Of a stretch of 64,000 nucleotides of DNA, positions 57,226 to 64,000 are shown one piece after another. Positions within the stretch are counted from its first letter, which is position 1, and each line of letters starts with the position of its first letter. This stretch comes from Strobilurus pachycystidiatus (Eukaryota > Basidiomycota > Agaricomycetes > Agaricales > Physalacriaceae), in contig JAHLMK010000035.1 of the NCBI GenBank assembly GCA_019915135.1, positions 62,001 through 126,000 on the forward strand, in the 5' to 3' direction. A program made the position numbers and the translations under genes. The notes beneath the pieces are model-generated. The model saw nothing but the letters and a program-made list of their open reading frames with translations. It was not told where the DNA came from and did not search any database.

Positions 57226-57324
57226 ATTCGCTCCTTGAGAGCGAGCTGTCGGTGTAAGCGCAGTGACCGTCTCGGGCGCGCGGTTCAGAGATGGGTGCGG
57301 AAGCGCAAAGGGGAGGAGCGCCCG

Positions 57325-57954
57325 ATGGATAGCAACGCGTGCGACTTTTGCAAGAAGCACAACGACTCGTTGAGGATATGCGGTAAATGCCATACTGCGC
57401 GGTATTGCTCTACGGACTGTCAACGTAGGTCGTTCTTTCTCCTCCCTCTCTCTCTACTTACTGACAGCCGAGGTAGGTTCACATTGGAATACGCACAAAC
57501 AGACCTGCCAGCGGTTCGACGCGCCGGGGAGCACCGTCTCCGTGAAGCCCTTCTACGACTCAAGCAACGCATACATTCAGCCGATCGCCAATCTCGCGCG
57601 GGACGCCTTCGATATCCCCTCCCCCGCCACACCCGCCGCGCATCACCGCGGCTCCTACGCTCCTCGGAACCCCAACGAAAAACAACTCATCATCAAAGTC
57701 CAGGTACCCTACAACCCCCCTCGCGAACGCTGCGTCGATGAATAGCGAAGGTAATTTGCTGGTGTATACGAAGAAGCGGAATTTTGTTTGTAGGATTACG
57801 AAGGCGGATGGGCGCGAGTGGGTATGAGAGGCTGGCGAGGACGGTGAGGGAGAAGGGGGTAGGTGGGACGAAGGCGTATTTCTCGGCGGAGTTGAAGACG
57901 AGGGATGAGTTGGTGGTCAAGGTATCGGAAGTGTTATCGGAGCAGCCGTTTTGA
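57325..57954 (+). pseudogene. MYND zinc-finger protein with two single-base frame breaks
   Basis: Exon 1 (57325-57424) and exon 2 (from 57477) join across a 52-nt GT-AG intron to form a complete MYND finger: CDFCKKHNDSLRICGKCHTA, RYCSTDCQRSHWNTHKQTC. MYND fingers are zinc-binding protein-interaction modules. After KQLIIKVQVPYNP the frame slips at a C6 run (57715-57720) and continues as ANAASMNSEGNLLVYTKKRN, then slips again at a GGG (57820-57822) and resumes as YERLARTVREKGVGGTKAYF, SEVLSEQPF and stop at 57954. Each break is one extra base in a homopolymer, so consensus error is as plausible as decay. Confidence 0.7.
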
Positions 57955-58208
57955 TGGGAGAGTCGTTGTTCGTGTTCTCTGCAACATCACATGTTTCAAA
58001 TTTTATACGACACCCCCAGAGGTCCTGGTGGCGAGCCGACAAGTGGAAACTCATTCCTTGACTCACGACACGCACAGAGACTACGAATGCCACAACTTGC
58101 GTCGTGACTAGACCCACGAGCATGTAAATTGCAATCAAAGATAGTATAAACAGGGCGGATTGCGCTGCGAATGCTTCAATGTAATACACGGCAGTACTTG
58201 AACACAAG

Positions 58209-59063
58209 TTAGGGGAAGACTCCTAAGTACTCGAGAAGGTGGGTCTTGCGATCTGCTGCCGTTGCATTGTTGGGCAAGGCTTTGAGTGCGGGTGCGCCCT
58301 GTAAAGCGGTCAGCGCCCTTGCGCATTCAGCGCCTGTAAAGGAATCAGGCAAATGAACAGTTACAACGCTGACAGTTCTCACCTGTGAATGAACGCGCCT
58401 CCTCTGGGGTACTAGGTAGTGCGCCGTGGGATCCAAACCCTTCGGGATAGCGCAATGGAGCCTTCCCAGAGATGTGGCCATTATGAAATTGGATGGGCAA
58501 CAGTTCAACCCTTTGAGCAGACATGAGGCATGTAGATGCATAATGAGAGAAAACGCACGTTGCCGACAATTTAGCATTTGAAACCGTTAGGACTGTCATA
58601 CTATCGACGAGATCAACGTTGGAGGCCTGCAGTGCCATCAGACTATTGTCTAAAGCGGTGTTAGAGGCCTGCAGTGTCATCACGCTGTTCACGAGGGCGG
58701 TGTTGGAGGCGATCAGCAGATTTTGTGAGGCGACCAAGGCATGTTGGGACGTGTTGAAGGCAGCTATGATAGCAATGAGATTGTCATTCATAGCCTGAAT
58801 GGCCTGCATTGGATTCTTCTCAAAGGTTAGACAGCACACGACACAAGATCAGTCGCACATACGGCGTTGGGAACGTTGGGAAGCTGATTCGCCACAATGT
58901 TCAGTGCGTTGGAGAGTTCAGCCCAGTCTGGTTGTGGTGCAATTCCACCGGGTATTGGGAGAGGGTTTAAGACGACTGGAGCCGGAGGATTCATGAGAGC
59001 CACTTGGTTGATGTTCATGGCGAAAGATGAAGAGGAACACGTGGCAAGATCCAACATATCCAA
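58209..59063 (-). CDS. Coiled-coil protein with C-terminal conserved motif, intact
   Basis: Three exons, 59063-58863, 58818-58383 and 58333-58209, join in phase across GT-AG introns of 44 and 49 nt. The N-terminal part is Pro/Asn-rich (MNPPAPVVLNPLPIPGGIAP). The middle is a repeated heptad-like coiled coil in which units such as VMTLQASNTALDNS, LMALQASNVDLVDS follow one another. The C-terminal part reads RVELLPIQFHNGHISGKAPL, LPSTPEEARSFTGAECARAL, TALQGAPALKALPNNATAAD and ends HLLEYLGVFP. I recall proteins of this design in multicopy families of agarics, with no known function. All three exons are open and consistent, so it is probably a live gene. Confidence 0.7.
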
Positions 59064-59347
59064 TCTCGGACGTGACTAAGCACTCAATCGAGAACCGGAG
59101 TTCGGCACGTCATCTGCATCAACGGTCTCGGACGAGTCCACACCTTGCTCGGCTGGTTCGCTCTTCTCCTTCGTCAGGAGCAGAATGACAGGACAATGAC
59201 AGTTCTGACGGCTCCCGAGGCACACGAACAGCACCGGCGATCAAACCTTCACGTGCATTGAGGTCATCCCGCCGCCTGACAGTGGCCTAGTCGGAGTCCT
59301 GGCCTGCGCTGTCACCACCATGATTTGGCAGTTCGACGCGATCTTTC

Positions 59348-60846
59348 TTGCTTCCAGTTCAACAGCTTGCGCAATGCGCGCTCAATGGTGGACCCGTTCT
59401 TGTGTCGGCTGATCTGGCTACATCTATGGAAGCACTCCTGGTGTCAGCAACGTCAACTGCCCATCTGGAAGTCCCGACGTTGGCGGCTCAAGCGCTCCCA
59501 ACGCTGCCCACTTCGGTGCCGTGTGTACCTGACTGTGCGCCATCCCTCCCGGTATTCTCCACACCATCCTCTGCTTCAGCTTCAGCGCCTCTCTCTGTGC
59601 CTCCCCAGATATCCTCCTCACTCCTCTCCGCTCCCTCCAAAGCCGACACCCTCCACGAGCCGGAGATCTCCTACAATGTCCCGCTAAACCGCCAAACTAG
59701 GCTCTCGAAGCTCTATACATACCATCATCCTGATGCCTTTGTGGAGTATCCCAAAACCTCGCCTCAGAACCCAGTTGGCTACCTCTTCCGTCGAGATCCG
59801 CTCGAGTGGGACAGTCCCCTCGATGACAGTGCATGCTCCTGGGGTCGTCCGCGTGGCCAGTCAAAGCAGCGCGATGGCAAACCAATCACGCATCCGCTCC
59901 TGGTTAATGCTGACAACTGCAAGGTTCCCTGTGTTGAGATTCACAGAACATGTAAGCTCCTTGTGCCATGCGTATCTGCCTAACTCGTAGCTTCCCATAG
60001 GCCAAGGATGCAAAGCTTGTCCGTACGCTGATGCCAATATCGTGAACAAGCCGCATAGAGCCGCGTCACGAACAGATGTCTTGGAACGCGTTCTTCAGAG
60101 TCGTGAGGTCAACAATGTAGATGCCTCGCCCGATTTTCAGGTCTTCAAGCGCACCGAGGATTTCCTTGCCGGACTTCGAAAGGCGTGGTGTCATGCTCGA
60201 GAACGCGAGGTGACTGCTATTCCCAACGACCAAGCGGAGGAATACGACACAATCCAGGCCAATAACGAGGCCATTCGAAAGGGCTATAGAGATCCGGTGA
60301 AGCGCTGTCAAGGAATAATACTATACTCCAAGGATTCTGATGGAAATCCGCTTGTCCAGTGAGTACATCTCTTATTCTGTTCGAAACTCAACTTGATTAC
60401 TCCCTAGTTGTGAACATTATCATCATATCATCAGTCTCTCCCTTACTAATCGCGACCATCTTGCAATGTATATACGCCAGGCCAAACTTGATTTGTATCC
60501 GAATGGAACGGGGTGGACAGGTATGTAGGCGCTTTACCTTGTAAGGACCAAGCGGAATTTTGCTCACCTTTCAACAGCTGTACAGGCCGAATACGAAAAA
60601 CAACATGCAGCAGACTATCCTGCTGAATCTCGGTACATTCGTCCTGTCATTGACCTAGATCCCAGCCTTCAATGCCCACCCACTCGGAAGATGAAAAGAT
60701 TGATTCCACTGGTGGGACGGAGCGCCTACGAATTGTCATCTGTATGAACCCAGATGGCAGTCGCCGCCTTCGTGATACCCAGTTAAAATATGCGCGCCTT
60801 AAAGAGCGGCGGCTATCAGAACACCGAGCGCGAATTGACGACGACT
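59348..60846 (+). CDS. Uncharacterised probable multicopy gene, one frameshift
   Basis: Exons: 59348-59951 (Pro/Ser/Ala-rich start, then ISYNVPLNRQTRLSKLYTYH, RDPLEWDSPLDDSACSWG, NADNCKVPCVEIHRT), 60001-60359 (CQGCKACPYADANIVNKPHR, DFQVFKRTEDFLAGLRKAWC, EEYDTIQANNEAIRKGYRDP), about 60410-60520 (CEHYHHIISLSLTNRDHLAM, YIRQAKLDLYPNGTGW) and from about 60580 (YEKQHAADYPAESRYIRPVI). Near 60675 the frame slips and continues as MPTHSEDEKIDSTGGTERLR, IVICMNPDGSRRLRDTQLKY and stop at 60846. A Cys cluster (NCKVPC, CQGCKAC, CEHYHH) suggests metal binding. The function is unknown; nothing identifies it as a transposase. Confidence 0.6.
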
Positions 60847-60879
60847 AAGACGATCAATGTCTTTTCGGTCCCGTTGGCA

Positions 60880-61315
60880 TGGAAGAGCAGTCTTATGCCC
60901 GGACTAGGCGATACAGTCCATGTCACTGGATTACAGTGCGAACCACCGGCCTGAGCCACCGCCGTACACTGGCGGACAGTGGAATGCACTGTCCCGCCGG
61001 CGCAGAGTCTGAGCCCATTCCATTCCGTGTTGCTCGCTGGTGAGCAGTGTGTAGCAGTGCACTGGACCGCGGAATACAGTACAATCAACTGTATTGCGCT
61101 CCGTTTCACGTACTGCTGGCCACTGGTGGGCAGTGTACAGCAGCGCATATCACCCTGTAATGTAGTGTATTACAGTGTAGGGTACCCACCCAAACTGAGT
61201 CAAATGACAGTGGATAGCAGTGTTGGGCGCTGTACAACACCACCATAATTCAGTGTAAGACAGTGTTCGTGGCCCACCAAACTCAGTGTAATGACACTGT
61301 GTTACAGGGTGGCCA
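60880..61315. repeat. CAGTG-rich repeat block
   Basis: Motifs such as ACAGTGTA, CAGTGGA, CAGTGCAC and their inverted forms recur at least fifteen times in 430 bp, including near-palindromes like CAGTGTAATGACACTG. This resembles the subterminal zones of a small DNA transposon. It separates two genes of the same orientation. Terminal repeats and target duplications were not identified. Confidence 0.55.
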
Positions 61316-61375
61316 CTGCTCGAATCGAACCGGCGACCTCCGGGAATGGCCAGTGCTAGTGATCCATATCACGCG
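61312..61375 (-). other. tRNA-like B-box segment
   Basis: The minus strand contains GGTCGCCGGTTCGATTCGAG, a good pol III B-box, with CCTCCGGGAATGGC-like sequence upstream. No complete cloverleaf closes, so it may be a degraded tRNA or a short interspersed repeat head. Confidence 0.2.
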
Positions 61376-61407
61376 ACGCGACGGATTCGGACCACCATCA
61401 ACGATGC

Positions 61408-63192
61408 CTGAGCTCACGGTTCTACAGTTCTTTGCCAATGAGCTCCGCTATCCAACCCACATACCTAAGGCCAAAGTGCCCAAATCCGCGCTACCTTCAC
61501 ATGATCCTGTCGAATTTGGTGCGAACTTTGCAACATCCCTGAATCACGGTCACTCAGTTGCCTGTAGGTCGGCTTGGGGTCTTTGAGGCGACGCTTGCGC
61601 GCCAGAATGGCGCCCGCCAATCTATTTCTATTCACAATCCCCTAAAGAACGATCCATTATTCCTCCCCATTGCCAAACCACGTCTCGCCAAAACAAAGAC
61701 TAGGAAGAAGACAATCACGGATGTCTGTACGCGCTGCCCGCCGGTAAGTATCGAGGATTTATTTATGTGACATGCATGTCTTGATTGGTCCCAGGTGCCT
61801 CCCAGTCTTTCTAGTCCCACGCTCACTTCTTCCACGGACTCGGTATGCTTCATTTCAAAAATATCTGAAATAGTGGTTGACATCTAATTCCAGGTGACGA
61901 CTTACAGCCACTTGAATAATAAATCAGCCGGCGCCATTTTCAATGCCCTCAAGATCACCGGCGAACTCTTTCATGCTTGTCGAGGCAAAGAACTTGTTCT
62001 TGCTGTTGGCTCGGTGTGTTCTTCCGTTGATTCATGAGCTCAGGCCAGTAGTAACTCAGCGGATAGTTTGCCGTTCGCATATGCTTTGGTCTGGAAGGCC
62101 ATCTTCTGTGGATTCCCACCGAGCAGTTCGATGAAATCACCAGCGCTCCGCCTGTTGCTCGTGGTCAAAAGAGCAAGACATTTGCCATTCCCGCCACCCT
62201 TTTTTCTGGACCTCCCGGTACTGTGGGATACATTTCTATTCAGCTGTACTTTTGTCGCCCAGCGTGGACCATGATCATCTCTGATCATAACGTGATGGCT
62301 AGCTTCCATCTTTTCTATCTTCGAGAACCGTGTACTGCGCAGGATCTACTTCCTTCTTCTCCGGTCTGTGGATCAATAGACTTACTTGTGAGCGTAACTG
62401 ACTCTTTGCGCTTTCAGCTCTGGCCCTTCCTTTGGTCGACGACGCACGGTCCCGTTCATTATCTCGAGCCAAGTTCTGCTCGAGACGCGCTGGAGCGGTG
62501 GAGAGCCGCGATCATTGCAGCCCAAGACATGACATCAGTCTTCTGGGCGGTCAAGAGCAATCAGGTTGCGAACAACGGGTATGGTGCCCAGGAAACCACT
62601 GATATGCTTTGGCAGGCGCGCCTACACCCAGCAATGCCCATCTATCATGTTGCCCGTCATGATGGCTTATGGGCTCGTTTTTTATCCGTCCACTGCGCCT
62701 ACCAACATTCCCGCATAACCTTGCTCTCTCAGAGCCACTTCACCCGCCTCTCCAGTTCTTTGCCCTTCTACTTTAATCGTCCACAACACGAGAAGTTTCT
62801 TCGTTCTGTTTCCACTTACCGCCGCTCGAAGATGCGCCTCTCAAAATCTGACTTCAATAGTCTGCTTGCTACGGGTCTACTTGATCCCAATGCTACTTTG
62901 CAGGACGATGGAAGTGCTGTTTGCCTCGAAGGTATAGCCTTATTTACGACACATTTTACATTCTAATAAATCACCAGATACTCGTGTACCTCCGTTCTAT
63001 CATCCTGGACGGACACCACAAACACACGAGGGTTTTTGTAACGCCAGAGCGCGGGACGACGTCAAGACCAAGACTGTTCCTATCTACCGGCTCTCCATTC
63101 CTCAGGTCCCCAACTCGTCCAAAACGGTCAATATCTATACACCGATTACCGCTATGATTCCTGAAGCATGGGGTGTTGACGTTCAGGCATAG
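61408..63192 (+). CDS. Uncharacterised probable multicopy protein, one frame break
   Basis: Frame one from 61408 reads MPELTVLQFFANELRYPTHI, VEFGANFATSLNHGH; near 61555 the frame shifts by one base and continues QLPVGRLGVFEATLARQNGA, LAKTKTRKKTITDVCTRCPP. GT-AG introns at about 61743-61794, 61843-61893, 62011-62063, 62364-62417 and 62931-62978 then join VTTYSHLNNKSAGAIFNALK, FAVRICFGLEGHLLWIPTEQ, FAIPATLFSGPPGTVGYISI, LWPFLWSTTHGPVHYLEPS, MLWQARLHPAMPIYHVARHD and the C-terminal TRVPPFYHPGRTPQTHEGFC, ending VDVQA at 63192. The long coherent protein is clearly coding, but I recognise no family. Confidence 0.6.
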
Positions 63193-63251
63193 AACCATTC
63201 ACCTACTTACCGATGTCACTACTTACCTGTCTGCTCTAGTCATGTCTCGAG

Positions 63252-63578
63252 ATGTCTGAAGGCGAAGACGTCATGGCTGTTGAGCGCAAGACAACCCTTG
63301 GTCCCTATAGCTTTGATATCTATGTTGCTGCTGTTTGGACAGCAGACCGCGTCGAGGACCTGCCAGCAGCGAAACGTTCTGCAACAGTCGTAGGGAAGGC
63401 AGTTTGCCGGAGACCCAGTGCCTCTGACTTGAGGGAGAATGCAAGGAAGAAAGCGAGGCTAGCAGCGCAGCCGAAGAGATACTCCATTTTATACAACTCG
63501 AGTCTTATTGATGTTCTGGATCAGAGCTTGCAGGAGGACGAGATTGAAGAATCGGATACCGAGGAGAATGATATTTAG
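63252..63578 (+). CDS. Small Lys/Arg-rich protein or 3' exon
   Basis: An open frame from 63252 reads MSEGEDVMAVERKTTLGPYS, FDIYVAAVWTADRVEDLPAA, DLRENARKKARLAAQPKRYS and ends in an acidic tail (QEDEIEESDTEENDI). It lies 59 bp after the preceding stop. It could be a separate small gene or the last exon of that gene if the stop at 63192 is spliced out. A basic stretch could be a nuclear localisation signal. Confidence 0.45.
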   Translation: MSEGEDVMAVERKTTLGPYSFDIYVAAVWTADRVEDLPAAKRSATVVGKAVCRRPSASDLRENARKKARLAAQPKRYSILYNSSLIDVLDQSLQEDEIEESDTEENDI

Positions 63579-63661
63579 ACATATATATATAGTTAATGTC
63601 ATGTTTCATTGCACTTGTATTTTGGCTATGCAACATACCTCTGCCACGACTTATTTTCACG

Positions 63662-64000
63662 CCAGATGACATCTCCTTAGACCTTGTGTATACACTTACA
63701 TTCCGCATGCGCCACATGTGCCGTGTTCTATACTTCCAACAACATAGCGCTTCCCACGCTTTGTGGCGCACCTTGGCCATGTCATATACTCCTCCTACTC
63801 TTTGAATTCACCACCAGATGATGCCCCCATGTCCTTAGACCTTGTGTATACACTTACATTCCGCATGCGCCACATGTGCCCTGTTCTATACTTCCAACAA
63901 CATAGCGCTTCCCACGCTTTGTGGCGCACCTTGGCCATGTCATACACTCCTAATACTAACTGAATTCACCACCAGATGATGCCCCCATGTCCTTAGACCT
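63662..64000 (+). repeat. 158-bp tandem repeat running off the window edge
   Basis: CCTTAGACCTTGTGTATACA recurs at 63675 and 63833, and CCTTAGACCT again at 63991, an exact 158-bp period. Units share CATTCCGCATGCGCCACATG, CATAGCGCTTCCCACGC and TTTGTGGCGCACCTTGGCCA with only a few differences between the first two. The array continues beyond 64000, so the copy number is unknown. Confidence 0.95.

Noticed and set aside
63662..64000. CRISPR-like array
   Set aside because: The repeat is a direct 158-bp tandem without spacers in a eukaryotic context. No short regularly spaced repeats exist elsewhere in the window.
1..64000. LTR or LINE retrotransposons
   Set aside because: I looked for reverse transcriptase, RNase H and integrase motifs and for long direct repeats, and found none convincing. 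The pair at 18890 and 19561 is only 69 bp.

Overview
The window looks like nuclear DNA of a basidiomycete fungus, most likely an Agaricomycete (mushroom-forming). The evidence is dense 45-60 nt GT-AG introns, many of which I could place by joining conserved reading frames, together with mobile elements of the Plavaka and Kyakuja-Dileera-Zisupton (KDZ) groups and a TET/JBP-type dioxygenase remnant, a combination typical of that class. No bacterial, plasmid or viral gene was recognised. The locus is repeat-rich: intact transposase genes, decayed host-gene fragments and several non-coding repeat families lie between a few ordinary genes.

Layout. 1-3790: a Plavaka-type transposon with a divergent lysine-rich accessory gene (minus, cut by the window edge) and an intact nine-exon transposase. 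5100-6143 (minus): the N-terminal part of a different KDZ transposase (CxC5 type). 7065-8175: first copy of a non-coding repeat (R1), followed directly by a truncated cyclin fragment and a P4-ATPase C-terminal fragment (8275-10474). 10.7-11.4 kb: tandemly duplicated exon-intron units. 13851-16729 (minus): the clearest host gene, an AreA-GATA-like/DUF3295 regulator-type protein. 20187-20893 and 37905-38343: two non-autonomous hAT-like elements with 8-bp target duplications.

22496-24804: an intact gene for an HMG-like protein of the sort that accompanies KDZ transposons. About 25.77-36.49 kb: a complete-looking KDZ element with inverted subterminal arrays, a full CxC2-type transposase (30521-34189) and four cargo genes. 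39466-39846: a TET/JBP dioxygenase fragment that keeps its iron and 2-oxoglutarate motifs. 42470-43630: second R1 copy, again followed by a piece that resembles a host gene. 50.7-51.8 kb (minus): a RabGAP (TBC) pseudogene. 56.6-59.1 kb: an uncharacterised gene head-to-head with a broken MYND-finger gene, then a coiled-coil protein gene. 59.3-63.6 kb: three adjacent genes of unknown, probably multicopy, families. 63662 to the end: a 158-bp tandem repeat that runs off the window.

Functional links: the KDZ transposase, its cargo genes, the HMG-like gene and the TET/JBP remnant belong to a gene set known to travel together in basidiomycetes, where mobile elements and DNA 5-methylcytosine oxidation are associated. 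The non-coding families (R1, R2, a ~49-bp hairpin, the hAT-like elements) look like parasites of such machinery. All splice sites were inferred by eye. Several genes carry single-base shifts, often in homopolymers, which could be true decay or consensus errors.
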